NCBI RefSeq assembly: GCF_000316575.1 | Contig: NC_019682.1 | Span: forward strand, 2,974,001-3,038,000 | From: Calothrix sp. PCC 7507 | GTDB taxonomy: Bacteria > Cyanobacteriota > Cyanobacteriia > Cyanobacteriales > Nostocaceae | DNA length: 64,000 nt | Direction of reading: 5' to 3' | In this document: piece after piece, positions 19,548 through 30,342 of the stretch | How positions within the stretch are numbered: position 1 is the first letter of the stretch | Layout of the letters: every line of letters starts with the position of its first letter | The notes under the pieces: model-generated | Seen by the model: only the letters and a program-made list of their open reading frames with translations | Told to the model about the DNA's origin: nothing | Database searches by the model: none | Made by a program: the position numbers and the translations under genes

Positions 19548-20375
19548 TCACTGATCACTGTTCCCCAACTCATCCAGCAACCGCAAAATTACAGCCGCAT
19601 CCTCAGCATCAGGCACCTTGGCTAGATAAGTTTGTAGGTCATCAGCAGCTTGTGGGTAGTGACCGAGTTGATAGTAGAGAAGACCGCGATCGCGTAATTC
19701 TAAGCTCACACCAGGGAATAGCAGTAAAATTCTCTCAACCGCAGCGAGAGTTTTTTCTAACTTCTGTTTTTTTAGGTAAATATACTTTAAATTAGTCAGT
19801 ACCCGTGCCAACAATTGCCGATGACTCACCGTGGCTAAAAACTCCGGCTTTAGCTCCACAGGTTGTTGAAACATTTGAGAAAGCCGTTCTTGGCAATCTT
19901 GTGCAAATATCACCTCACCGCGATCAAACGCATCCACAAAAATCTCCATATCAGAGATATCTGGACGAATCAGGAAATGTCCTGGCATTCCCACCCCCAC
20001 CATAGGAAAATCAATCCGTCGAGACACTTCCAGATAAACCAACGCCAAGGTAATAGGAATCCCCAGTCGGCGGTCAATGACATCATTTAAAAAGCTGTTG
20101 CGGGGGTCATAGTAATCTGTTTTATTACCGGCAAATCCTAAATCATCGTAAAGATATTGATTGATGCTTTGAATCACCCGCAGAGGATACTGTGATGAAG
20201 GCAAGCGTTCTTGTAGCTCCACTGCCATTGTATCGAGGGCATTGAGGTATTCTTCTGGATCAAGTGCGGGATATTCTTCCTGGGCAATATATAAAGCTGC
20301 CTTTGCTAGGTCGATGCGATCGTCAGGCTGCTGAATCTCCTGGTAAAAATATTGTCGCGCTGAGGAGAAATTCAT
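19548..20375 (-). CDS. SirB1-family protein (transglutaminase-like with TPR tail)
   Basis: About 275 residues from ATG 20375; a GTG two codons upstream is the alternative. The central block contains the family's LGIPITLALVYLEVSRR, GVGMPGHFLIRP and FVDAFDRGEV motifs. The C-terminal part (about residues 190-270) reads as TPR helices (LARVLTNLKYIYLKKQ, LLYYQLGHYPQAADDLQTYL). The family is found throughout cyanobacteria and proteobacteria and is described as transglutaminase-like. The enzymatic reaction is not established. HIP1 sites occur inside the gene. Confidence 0.88.
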   Translation of the reverse strand: MNFSSARQYFYQEIQQPDDRIDLAKAALYIAQEEYPALDPEEYLNALDTMAVELQERLPSSQYPLRVIQSINQYLYDDLGFAGNKTDYYDPRNSFLNDVIDRRLGIPITLALVYLEVSRRIDFPMVGVGMPGHFLIRPDISDMEIFVDAFDRGEVIFAQDCQERLSQMFQQPVELKPEFLATVSHRQLLARVLTNLKYIYLKKQKLEKTLAAVERILLLFPGVSLELRDRGLLYYQLGHYPQAADDLQTYLAKVPDAEDAAVILRLLDELGNSDQ

Positions 20376-21315
20376 AAGCACTTACTCACTAGACGTGTGA
20401 AAAAGAGGTGGGTTAACTGACACCAGTTGGTTGTATCTACCTTTATCTTAAAGATATTAAGAAGATTTGGAAATGTCATTTGTGCGGAGGTTTCAGAAAT
20501 ATCAATATTAGAATTTTTAGTTGACTGAAATGCAGATTTATTGTAGTGGCTTTTTAATATTCGAGTTTTTTTAATAAAAGGATATAGCCTTTCCTAGGCT
20601 ACTGAAGCACAAATTTATCTGCGTTTATCTGCGTTTATCTGCGTTTAATTATTTTAGACCGTACCTTACTGGAGCGAGAAACGCTATATGTAGCATCCAA
20701 CTCCTGAACATGAGCATGAAACTGTATACCTCTGTTCTTGCTCATATTAGTTAGAAGAGAAGTTTTTGTGTGATATTACTCAAACTCTGCGAATAAAGCA
20801 AAGACCATTCAACGCAAAACAAGTGAATACACGTAAATTTTATCCTCTAAAAAAGAGCAAGCTACTAAATATTATGAGATTGTTCCTTGGCATGTCTCAG
20901 TATTTTTACATCAAAAAATAGTACTTCATACTCTCAGAAGATAGCATTGCTTATTTTCAAATTCTTGTGAATCCTTGTTAAATATAGCTTCTAGCATTCA
21001 GGCTGTTACAAAAAGTAGATTTATGGAGATGTTTTTTATGTTAACTCACCTCAGAACCCTTTTCATTCGCTGAGTTGAGCAGGTAGGCTTTATAAGTATG
21101 AGGGCAAACAAAAAGTTCAGACTTTGCTCTTACATGAAAGGCAAAAGCAATCATTCATAAACCTGATTATGTTTATTGTCAATTGTCTCTCAAACAATTA
21201 TCCAATCAACAAAGCAAACTTTTAGTAAAGCTTGAGATGAGAACACTCAAATCTATAATCTCATCTTTTAGCAACTATTTCTAATTTTCAAAATTACCTT
21301 TCTGGAGTAAATCTC
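20376..21315. other. Long AT-rich intergenic region
   Basis: About 940 bp separate the SirB1-like gene from the PEP-CTERM gene. Apart from the 10-bp tandem repeat at 20614-20646, I see no coding frame longer than a few dozen codons, no tRNA and no recognised RNA motif. GGAG at 21303-21306 precedes the ATG at 21316 at good spacing. The length leaves room for an unrecognised small RNA or complex promoter. Confidence 0.45.
20614..20646. repeat. 10-bp tandem repeat TTTATCTGCG
   Basis: Three exact consecutive copies of TTTATCTGCG are followed by a partial TTTA. The unit equals one helical turn. Similar ATCTGCGTTTATCTGCG tracts are common simple repeats in cyanobacterial and other bacterial intergenic DNA. 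It is not a CRISPR, because no spacers are present. Confidence 0.85.
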
Positions 21316-22008
21316 ATGGCTTTTTTAATCAAAAAATTGGGTTCTTTTGTTGCTACTGCGTCTGCTCTGACCGTATTACCAATGGTTTTAGCCAAACCAG
21401 CCGCCGCCAAACCAGTTCCAGTAACAGATATTGTGACCAACGGTAGCTTTGAAAATCCACAGCTAGGCTATGGTAGTTGGGGAACTTTTAATTCCATTGA
21501 AGGGTGGAATTTGTTATCTGGTTCTGATAATCATGGCATTGAAGTGCAAAATCATGCTGCAGGAAATCCATTTGATGGGAGCAATCTTGTCGAATTAGAT
21601 AGTTACGGTAATACAGGCATTTTTCAAGACTTAGCTACAAAAGCTGGCAAAAAGTACAAGCTAGAATTTGCTTTTTCACCACGTGCAGGAGTATCTGAGA
21701 ATCTACTAAATATCAAGTGGGGAGATAAATTAGTAGATACTCTCAGCGCTAATGGAGCCGGACTTAGTGACACACTATGGAAAACTTTCTCATATAACCT
21801 AGTCGCTACAAGTAACCTAACTCGCCTAAGTTTTGATAACTTTGGCTCCAAATCTGATTCTTTTGGTACATATATAGACAAAGTGAGTGTGACTAGTGTA
21901 ACTGCTGTCCCCGAACCTGCTTCAATTATGGGTCTTCTGGCTTTCGGTGCTTTTGGTGCTACTTCTGTTTGCAAGCGCAAACAACAGAAAGCCACAGTTC
22001 AAGCCTAA
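21316..22008 (+). CDS. PEP-CTERM sorting-signal protein with a carbohydrate-binding-like beta domain
   Basis: The 230-residue exported protein has an N-terminal signal peptide (about residues 1-31, hydrophobic ATASALTVLPMVLA, cleaved near AAAKP). A beta-rich middle reads IVTNGSFENP...GWNLLSG...VELDSYGNTGIFQDL, the pattern of DUF642/galactose-binding-like extracellular domains. The C-terminus is a classic PEP-CTERM tag: VPEPAS, a hydrophobic stretch, then CKRKQQK. Such proteins are processed by exosortase and exported to the surface or matrix. No exosortase is in the window. A strong terminator follows. Confidence 0.88.
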   Translation: MAFLIKKLGSFVATASALTVLPMVLAKPAAAKPVPVTDIVTNGSFENPQLGYGSWGTFNSIEGWNLLSGSDNHGIEVQNHAAGNPFDGSNLVELDSYGNTGIFQDLATKAGKKYKLEFAFSPRAGVSENLLNIKWGDKLVDTLSANGAGLSDTLWKTFSYNLVATSNLTRLSFDNFGSKSDSFGTYIDKVSVTSVTAVPEPASIMGLLAFGAFGATSVCKRKQQKATVQA

Positions 22009-22036
22009 GTTCATTGCCAACTGAAACCTCGATGAC

Positions 22037-22068
22037 TGCCGTGTCTTGCTCTAGACACGGCATTTTTT
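22037..22068 (+). terminator. Intrinsic terminator of the PEP-CTERM gene
   Basis: A perfect 9-bp stem (TGCCGTGTC at 22037-22045 and GACACGGCA at 22054-22062) with an 8-base loop is followed at once by six Ts. It starts 28 bases after the stop codon and is a textbook Rho-independent terminator. Confidence 0.9.
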
Positions 22069-24004
<1,936 letters not shown>

Positions 24005-24136
24005 TACTCAGTGAACAGTTATCAGTGAACAGTGATCAGAAATATAGAGTGAGAACTGTTCGCTGATAATTCCATCACCGATAACTGGTAACTGATACTT
24101 CGACTGCGCTCAGTACAAGTAACTGATAACTGAAAA
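24005..24136. repeat. Short tandem repeats within the atpB-atpE spacer
   Basis: The spacer between the beta and epsilon genes carries CAGTGAACAGTTATCAGTGA-type repeats and their complements (GATAACTGGTAACTGATA). It also carries a dispersed motif containing TTCGACTGCGCTCAGTACAAG at about 24098-24118, which recurs with variation near 30920. Complementary halves could pair into a long stem inside the operon transcript. Confidence 0.7.
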
Positions 24137-24565
24137 ATGACATTAACCGTTCGTGTAATTGCCCCAGATAAGACTGTCTGGGATGCTCCGGCTGAAGAAA
24201 TAGTTTTGCCTAGCACCACCGGTCAGCTAGGTATTTTGACTGGACACGCACCATTGTTGACCGCCCTGGATACAGGCGTTCTGCGGGTACGTGCTGCTAA
24301 AAATCAAGAATGGAAAGCGATCGCCCTTTTGGGTGGCTTTGCTGAAGTCGAAGAAAATGAAGTCACAATTTTGGTTAATGGTGCTGAACGTGGCGACACC
24401 ATTAACCTGGAACAAGCTCGTACTGCTTTCAACGAAGCACAAGCTCGTCTAAATCAAGTGACAAGTGCTGGCTCTCCAGAAGAAGCTCGTCAAGCACAAA
24501 TCCAAGCAACCCAAGCTTTCAAACGCGCCCGCGCTCGGTTTCAAGCTGCTGGCGGTTCTGTATAA
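24137..24565 (+). CDS. atpC: F1 ATP synthase subunit epsilon
   Basis: The 142-residue protein (atpE in plastid usage) is the central-stalk regulatory subunit that limits ATP hydrolysis. The N-terminal beta-sandwich begins [20 protein letters not shown] and includes [21 protein letters not shown]. The C-terminal two-helix hairpin contains [12 protein letters not shown] and [14 protein letters not shown]. It is cotranscribed with the beta gene and followed by a hairpin terminator. Length is close to cyanobacterial relatives (about 136-138). Confidence 0.97.
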   Translation: MTLTVRVIAPDKTVWDAPAEEIVLPSTTGQLGILTGHAPLLTALDTGVLRVRAAKNQEWKAIALLGGFAEVEENEVTILVNGAERGDTINLEQARTAFNEAQARLNQVTSAGSPEEARQAQIQATQAFKRARARFQAAGGSV

Positions 24566-24590
24566 AATTTTGCTTTCTACTTTGGGCTTT

Positions 24591-24622
24591 TAGGGTGGGC
24601 TTGTTTGCCCATCCTATTTGTT
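24591..24622 (+). terminator. Terminator of the atpB-atpE operon
   Basis: A 10-bp stem, TAGGGTGGGC (24591-24600) with GCCCATCCTA (24607-24616), one G-T pair and a six-base loop, is followed by TTTGTTT. It lies 25 bases after the epsilon stop codon. Confidence 0.75.
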
Positions 24623-24724
24623 TATGTATAAATTTTTGAGAAAATTAGGGCAACTTTAAGAAATCAAGGGAACCATTGGTGAAGTGATACCTTAGATAAT
24701 TAGTTGCCCGGAGAGGCACAAATT

Positions 24725-26830
24725 ATGAAAAACTCTCAAAAATGCTCACGTAGAAGCAAGTCATATAAAGTAGTTAATTTTGCAACATCTTTAATAGCAA
24801 CACTGGCAGTAGCTGGAAGTGTTAATTTTGCCAATGCAAATTCCGTAAAAACAACTGACACAAAAGAAATTTCCTCAGTCACAGTACAGGTAGAGCAGAC
24901 AAAACCAATCACGGCTCAGTTACAATCAGCACGACCTCAATATCAAGCAATGCAGGTATCTCCTTGGGGATTGATTCCTGTTCTGGTTGTTGGTGGTGTG
25001 ATTATATTTGTCCCTCTATTTTTCGGCGGGTTAGTGGTCATTGGTGAACGAGAAGTCGGCATTGTCGTCAGGAACTTTACCGTTTCTGGGCGTGGACTGC
25101 CAGCCGGAAGGTTGATTGCCCTAAATGGCGAAGCTGGGTTACAAGCAGATACTCTAGCTCCTGGATGGCACTGGGGTTTTTGGCCTTGGCAATATTCTGT
25201 GAAGAAAGAGCCGGTAATTGTCGTTCCCCAAGGTGAAATCGCCCTGATTGTCGCCGCAGATGGCGAATCTAACCCCCCAGAACGCATTCTCGGCAAAATA
25301 GTTGACTGTGACAATTTCCAAGATGCCCGAAAATTCCTTACCCACGGTGGGGAAAAAGGTAGGCAAATGGGTTTTCTCACCGCTGGTACTTACCGGATCA
25401 ATACTGCCCTATTTAAAGTGATTGTGGCCTCAAACGCCAGCGCTCATGGCATGAGTCCAGAACAGTTACAGGTTTACAGTCTACCATCTGATAAAGTGGG
25501 GATTATCACTACTCTGGATGGTTTGCCGATTCCCGCCGGTGAACTTGCAGGGCCAATCATCCCTGGACATGACAACTTCCAGAATGGCCAGAAATTTATT
25601 AATGGTGGTGGACAAAGAGGTTTACAAGAGCAGACTCTGCTGTCAGGTTCCTGGAACATGAATCCTTGGCTGGTGCGGGTGGAGCAAGTGCCAATGACGG
25701 AAATTCCCATTGGGTATGTGGGCGTAGTGATTTCATTTGTCGGTAAAGCCCATCAAGATGTTAGTGGTGCAGCTTTTACCCACGGAAACTTAGTGAATCA
25801 GGGACATAAGGGTGTATGGATTGAACCACTGTATCCCGGCAAACACCCAATTAATTCCCGGATCATGAAGATTGAATTGGTGCCGACAACCAATATAGTT
25901 TTAAACTGGTCAAGTCGTACCGAACGCCACAGCTATGATTCTCAACTAGCTTCGTTGACGGTGCGATCGCGTGATGGATTTGCCTTTGATTTGGAAGTAG
26001 CACAAATCATTCATGTGGGTGCTTTGGATGCGCCAAAGGTCATTTCCCGCGTTGGTTCTATGCAAAATCTTGTAGACCACGTATTAGAACCTACCATCGG
26101 TAACTATTTCCGCAACTCAGCCCAAAACTGCACTGTACTAGACTTTCTGACTGCTCGGAGTGAACGGCAAGTAGAGGCTGCTGATTATATTAAAACAGCA
26201 TTGCGGGCTTATGATGTGCAAGCGATCGATACGCTAATTGGTGATATCCAGCCACCTGCAGCCCTGATGCAGACACAAACCGACCGCAAAATTGCCGAAG
26301 AAGAACGCAAGACTTACGAAGTCCAGCAGATGGCACAAACCCAAAGACAGCAACTTGTGCGGGAGACAGCACTGGCTAATATCCAGCAAGAAATGGTGAA
26401 ATCAGAGCAAAGTGTGCAAATTGCTGAACTAAAAGCCCAAGCAGCCATTAAACATGCTAATGGTGAAGCAGAGGCGACAAAACTGCGGTCAATTGCTGAA
26501 GCTGAAGGTATTCGGGCTACAGGTAATGCGAAAGCTGAAACTTACCGTGCTGGTGTGGAAGCTTTGGGTTCTCAAGGTTATTCCGCAATGCAGCTGATGC
26601 AGATTATAGGCGATCGCAATGTCCGCTTAATTCCAGATATCCTAGTTGGTGGCAACAATGGTAGCACCAACGGCTTAGTTGATGGGCTACTATCAATGAT
26701 TTTGTGGAATCAAACTGGTAAACAGGGCGATATTACACCTTTGCACGCAAAACCAGTAGTAGAAAAAGCCCAACCAACCACACAAAATGGTTTTCCTCCC
26801 ATAGTAGTTGATTTACCTGGGGATAAGTAA
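24725..26830 (+). CDS. Flotillin-like SPFH protein with an internally repeated beta region
   Basis: The start is the ATG at 24725, because GGAGAGG ends eight bases before it; an in-frame TTG at 24704 is upstream. The protein has about 701 residues. It has a signal-like N-terminus (TSLIATLAVAGSVNFANA) and a strong membrane segment (WGLIPVLVVGGVIIFVPLFF). Two clear copies of a unit follow, with cores DNFQDARKFLTHGGEKGRQ and HDNFQNGQKFINGGGQRGLQ, and a more diverged third (THGNLVNQGHKGVW). The SPFH domain and a long coiled coil rich in Q, A and E (about residues 515-630, including EAEATKLRSIAEAEG) complete it. The family scaffolds membrane microdomains. The role of the repeats is unknown. Confidence 0.85.
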   Translation: MKNSQKCSRRSKSYKVVNFATSLIATLAVAGSVNFANANSVKTTDTKEISSVTVQVEQTKPITAQLQSARPQYQAMQVSPWGLIPVLVVGGVIIFVPLFFGGLVVIGEREVGIVVRNFTVSGRGLPAGRLIALNGEAGLQADTLAPGWHWGFWPWQYSVKKEPVIVVPQGEIALIVAADGESNPPERILGKIVDCDNFQDARKFLTHGGEKGRQMGFLTAGTYRINTALFKVIVASNASAHGMSPEQLQVYSLPSDKVGIITTLDGLPIPAGELAGPIIPGHDNFQNGQKFINGGGQRGLQEQTLLSGSWNMNPWLVRVEQVPMTEIPIGYVGVVISFVGKAHQDVSGAAFTHGNLVNQGHKGVWIEPLYPGKHPINSRIMKIELVPTTNIVLNWSSRTERHSYDSQLASLTVRSRDGFAFDLEVAQIIHVGALDAPKVISRVGSMQNLVDHVLEPTIGNYFRNSAQNCTVLDFLTARSERQVEAADYIKTALRAYDVQAIDTLIGDIQPPAALMQTQTDRKIAEEERKTYEVQQMAQTQRQQLVRETALANIQQEMVKSEQSVQIAELKAQAAIKHANGEAEATKLRSIAEAEGIRATGNAKAETYRAGVEALGSQGYSAMQLMQIIGDRNVRLIPDILVGGNNGSTNGLVDGLLSMILWNQTGKQGDITPLHAKPVVEKAQPTTQNGFPPIVVDLPGDK

Positions 26831-26879
26831 CATCCACAGAACTTAGGGATTTCCGGGAACATAAAATACCACTTTGTAG

Positions 26880-26939
26880 GGTGTGTGACGCTAAGACTAA
26901 ACTCTGTACATAGATTCAAGACTTATAGCGTCACGCACC
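26880..26939. repeat. Dispersed inverted repeat after the flotillin-like gene
   Basis: GGTGTGTGACGCT (26880-26892) and AGCGTCACGCACC (26927-26939) form a 13-bp stem with one G-T pair, 49 bases after the stop codon. The TGACGCTA/TAGCGTCA core is typical of palindromes scattered through cyanobacterial genomes. It could also act as a terminator. Confidence 0.6.
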
Positions 26940-26971
26940 ATTGTTTGAATGTTACACATGCGTAAGTCCTA

Positions 26972-27073
26972 ATACCAATTTAAATAATGTTTGTGACACA
27001 TGGATGATCTTGAAGGGCGGGGAAACCCCACCCCTACAAGATCATCCGGTGCATTTTTTTGGCAAATTGGTAT
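26972..27073. mobile_element. 102-bp miniature element with terminal inverted repeats
   Basis: Perfect 10-bp ends, ATACCAATTT (26972-26981) and AAATTGGTAT (27064-27073), enclose a nested structure. GGATGATCTTG (27002-27012) pairs with CAAGATCATCC (27037-27047) around an inner GGGCGGGG-AAA-CCCCACCC-like hairpin. A T7 tract precedes the right end. There is no coding capacity. A partial copy of the interior lies at 47239-47291. The structure fits a MITE; the transposase is not in the window. Confidence 0.65.
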
Positions 27074-27213
27074 CAGAAAAATTCAATCGCCAACATTTTC
27101 AGAACTAAATGTGACTGCACAAAAGATTTTTAACTCTGGATTATAAAACTACAAGAACTTTACAGTGCTGATGCTGCAATGATTAAGCGATTTCCCTGTA
27201 TCGTTTCTATTCC

Positions 27214-27861
27214 CTAATCCTGTCCTGAAAGAGAAATTTGCTGCTTAACCCAAGTGCGAAAAGTGCGAGTTGTGGCAATTTCTCCGTTCTTTTTACTCTC
27301 TTGGATAAACTGAGGAATTTCTCTCACTGTGATGGGTGTAAAAGTAGGGCTAGTTGGAACTTCTAAATATTTTCCACTCTCAAGAGTATAAATTCGTAAC
27401 ACACTGCCGTTGTAGCGACAAAATTCAGGAATCCCCATCGCAGCGTAAAGCTGCAACTTGTCTATCTTTGGTCTAGAATACTCGACTTCCAGTACTAAGT
27501 CTGGTGGTGGGTCAAAAGCCAAGTCTATCTTTTCTTTACTTCTCACCAAAAACTCGTTTTGGATGTAATAGCTGCTATCTGGTTCTCCCCCCCGTTCCAA
27601 ATCATCCCGCGTTAATGTGAGAGAACCAGCCCGCTTAACCTCCAATCCCAACTCTTCGCACAGCACAACAACAAGACCTTCAATTAGGCGGTTTGAGTTT
27701 TCGTGCGGCATGAGTGGTGTCATAATTTCTATTATTCCATTGTCATAAGCAATCCGGCTATTGCGTTCTGAACCCATTTCAGCCAGCATAGTTTTGAATG
27801 TCTGCCAGCTGATGTTTTCCAGTAAGACTCTGGTTTCTGCGGGTGTTGCTGTCGTTACCAT
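27214..27861 (-). CDS. Uma2-family (DUF820) putative PD-(D/E)XK nuclease
   Basis: The 215-residue protein starts MVTTATPAETRVLLENISWQ. It contains the Uma2 core: an N-terminal MPHENSNRLIEGLVVVLCEE, then PDLVLEVEYSRPKIDKLQLY (the D...ExE...K pattern of the nuclease fold) and GIPEFCRYN. These families are expanded in cyanobacteria and their biological role is unclear. Divergent from the WD40 kinase, with about 108 bp between them. Nuclease activity is inferred from fold only. Confidence 0.85.
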   Translation of the reverse strand: MVTTATPAETRVLLENISWQTFKTMLAEMGSERNSRIAYDNGIIEIMTPLMPHENSNRLIEGLVVVLCEELGLEVKRAGSLTLTRDDLERGGEPDSSYYIQNEFLVRSKEKIDLAFDPPPDLVLEVEYSRPKIDKLQLYAAMGIPEFCRYNGSVLRIYTLESGKYLEVPTSPTFTPITVREIPQFIQESKKNGEIATTRTFRTWVKQQISLSGQD

Positions 27862-27969
27862 AGTTCAAACCTACTATGCCGCATGGTGACTTTCATGCTA
27901 TCACCATTACACTAAAAATAGACAAAACCCTGAGTAAACAAGAATTTTTGACCCTCAGAATTTAATATT

Positions 27970-29736
27970 TTGAATTTTTTACAAAATCGTTATCGTTTAC
28001 TGCAACTGATTGGTAAAGGGGGATGCTGTAAAACCTTCCTCGCTGTAGATGAGGGTCAGTTTCCGCCCATTCCTTGTGTTATTCAACAATTCTCACTGCA
28101 AAACCAAACACTCGCAGCATTTATACAAAAGACAAATTGGTTAGAAGAACTAGGACAACATCCACAAATTCCTACTTTTCTGGCACATTTTCACGATAAT
28201 GACCATTTTTACATAGTGCAGGAGTTTATCTCAGGCACTGATTTAGCTACCTTGTTGGTAGACAAGGGGCCTTTCAGTGACACTCAAATTTGGGAACTTT
28301 TAGAGAATATATTACCAGTTCTGAAATTTATTAGCGATCGCCACATTATTCACCGCGATATTAAACCAGAAAACCTGATTTATACGCCCCATTCACCAGG
28401 AAAGCTAGTATTAGTTGATTTTGGCGCTGCTAAATTATCTAACAGCATTGACCAGCTAATCGGTGAAACTAGCATCGGTAGCCCTGAATATATCGCACCA
28501 GAGCAAGCAAGAGGAAAAGCAGTTTTTGCCAGTGACCTTTATAGTCTGGGTGTAACTTGCATTCATCTGCTGACTCAGATTCCACCCTTCGATTTATTTG
28601 ATGTTGCTAACGATACTTGGACTTGGCGACAATATCTAACCACCAAAGTAAGTGTACGCCTCGCCCAAATTCTTGATAAGCTGCTACAAAATGACCTTAT
28701 TTATCGATTTCAATCAGCCGATGAAGTCATACAAGCCGCAGGTATTACCAATTATTCTCTCTATATATCTACGTCTTTATGCGGTTCAAACTTTTATCCT
28801 TCGTGGCAATGTATACATACACTGAGTAGAAATTCCGGTTTTTCGGCTGAGATAAATTCTCTTGCTATCAGCCCTGACGGTAACACTCTCGTTAGTGGCG
28901 ATGATGACAAAATCATCAGATTGTGGGATTTAAATACCAAAAAATGCTTTGCTAGCCTAGCAGGACATTCGCAAGCTGTGAAATCAGTAGCCTTTAGTCC
29001 CGATGGCCAGATTTTGGCTACAGCTAGTGACGATCAAACTGTCAAGTTGTGGGATGTTAATACATTACAAGAAATCTTTACTTTATTTGGACACTCACAC
29101 GCCGTCAAATCAGTGGCTTTTAGTCCAGATGGGCAGATGCTCGCTAGTGGTAGTTGGGATAAGACAGTTAAAATTTGGGATATAAATACTGGCAAAGAAA
29201 TCTACACTCTTAACGGACACCGATTACAAGTCACTTCAGTAGCGTTTAGACCTGATGGACAGATGCTCGCTAGTGCTAGTTTTGACAGAACCATCCGCTT
29301 GTGGCATTTGCCCAAAAAATTTAAAAACCGCCCAGACTATAGCTTGTTAAGCACCCTTTCAGGTCATGCATGGGCGGTTTTGACTGTCGCTTTTAGTCCC
29401 GATGGTCAAATTTTAGCGACGGGCAGTGATGACAACACCATTAAATTGTGGGATGTCAACACTGGGGAGGTGATTACCACATTGTCAGGTCATTCTTGGG
29501 CAGTGGTGACACTGGCTTTCACTGCTGATGGCAAAACCTTAATTAGCGGCAGTTGGGATCAGACAATTAGACTCTGGCAGGTGAATACAGGAGCAGAAAT
29601 TGCCACTCTTTCAGGTCATGTAGACTCTGTGTTTGCCGTTGCTGTGAGCCAAGTGGGGCACCTGATTGCTAGTGGCAGTAGGGACAAGTCCATTAAGCTA
29701 TGGCAGCTTGTAAAATCAGTAAACAGTGAACAGTAA
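27970..29736 (+). CDS. Ser/Thr protein kinase with C-terminal WD40 propeller
   Basis: The 588-residue protein starts at a TTG (27970). The kinase domain (about 1-265) has HIIHRDIKPENLIY (catalytic loop) and VLVDFGAAKL (DFG, metal binding). Two canonical features are altered: the glycine loop reads GKGGCCKTF, and the VAIK-type position reads CVIQQF, with Gln where Lys is expected. Seven WD40 repeats follow (about 295-585), with repeated SVAFSPDGQ(I/M)LA and IKLWDVNTG-like units, forming one propeller for protein binding. The family is common in filamentous cyanobacteria. Activity may be reduced or use another lysine. Confidence 0.9.
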   Translation: MNFLQNRYRLLQLIGKGGCCKTFLAVDEGQFPPIPCVIQQFSLQNQTLAAFIQKTNWLEELGQHPQIPTFLAHFHDNDHFYIVQEFISGTDLATLLVDKGPFSDTQIWELLENILPVLKFISDRHIIHRDIKPENLIYTPHSPGKLVLVDFGAAKLSNSIDQLIGETSIGSPEYIAPEQARGKAVFASDLYSLGVTCIHLLTQIPPFDLFDVANDTWTWRQYLTTKVSVRLAQILDKLLQNDLIYRFQSADEVIQAAGITNYSLYISTSLCGSNFYPSWQCIHTLSRNSGFSAEINSLAISPDGNTLVSGDDDKIIRLWDLNTKKCFASLAGHSQAVKSVAFSPDGQILATASDDQTVKLWDVNTLQEIFTLFGHSHAVKSVAFSPDGQMLASGSWDKTVKIWDINTGKEIYTLNGHRLQVTSVAFRPDGQMLASASFDRTIRLWHLPKKFKNRPDYSLLSTLSGHAWAVLTVAFSPDGQILATGSDDNTIKLWDVNTGEVITTLSGHSWAVVTLAFTADGKTLISGSWDQTIRLWQVNTGAEIATLSGHVDSVFAVAVSQVGHLIASGSRDKSIKLWQLVKSVNSEQ

Positions 29737-29880
29737 ACAGTTATCAAGGTTGCACTCCTAGGATTTGACCCAAACTGAAACACACCACTTAAATTCGTAG
29801 GGAATTTTGGCTCCTAACGGCTGGCAGCAGTTCTCATGCTGATAACTGAATAACTGTTAACTGTTAACTGTTAACTGTTA
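29737..29880. repeat. Spacer ending in a tandem AACTGTT heptamer array
   Basis: After the WD40 kinase stop there are CAGTGAACAGTAAACAGTTATC-like motifs. Four consecutive AACTGTT units follow at about 29852-29880, abutting the stop codon of the convergent PSRP-3 gene. The two parts are complementary and may form a stem shared by both transcripts. Confidence 0.7.
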
Positions 29881-29882
29881 AA

Positions 29883-30182
29883 TCAAGCGCTACCTGTGAA
29901 GGCGACTTCCGGAAATTTCAACTGAGCTTCGGCCATTGGACGGTTTCTGCCTTCCTCTTGCCAGTAGTTGATTACTTCTGTTGCTTTGTTAAGCAACTCG
30001 ACGCGGTCGAGGTCAGTAATCCAGTTTTTTGACTCAAGCTCCTTTTTTAGTTCTTCCCAGGCATCATTTCTGGGCCAAAAGAAGTACTTAGTCAATGGAC
30101 TTGTGCCTTTGCCGACAACTTGATCAACTGCGAGAGCGACGTTTTCGTCTAACCAAAGAATTTTTAAGATGAACTTGGTCAA
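29883..30182 (-). CDS. Ribosomal protein PSRP-3 / Ycf65
   Basis: The 99-residue small-subunit ribosomal protein is shared by cyanobacteria and plastids. The whole sequence is diagnostic: [37 protein letters not shown] and [17 protein letters not shown]. The start is TTG at 30182. The preceding in-frame codon is a stop and GGAGG lies five bases upstream, so no other start is possible and this one has a strong ribosome site. It is a single gene, convergent with the WD40 kinase. Confidence 0.95.
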   Translation of the reverse strand: MTKFILKILWLDENVALAVDQVVGKGTSPLTKYFFWPRNDAWEELKKELESKNWITDLDRVELLNKATEVINYWQEEGRNRPMAEAQLKFPEVAFTGSA

Positions 30183-30187
30183 TCACA

Positions 30188-30192
30188 CCTCC
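30188..30192 (-). promoter_or_regulatory. Shine-Dalgarno site fixing the TTG start of the PSRP-3 gene
   Basis: On the minus strand GGAGG is followed by five bases and then the TTG start. A TGA occupies the codon just before the TTG, so this site decides the start. Confidence 0.85.
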
Positions 30193-30342
30193 GGGGAATA
30201 TCCGGGCATTACGTACTAACTTAGCGATCGCTTATTTTAACCTAATACTTTACCAGATGACTCAAAAGTGATAGAAAATAATCGATCTCTGATGATCTAA
30301 AAAAGCTACCATGAAGTGTAGTCAACACTTTCAGAGATAGTT

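Noticed and set aside
20614-20646. Possible CRISPR array
   Set aside because: The 10-bp units are contiguous with no spacers; it is a simple tandem repeat.
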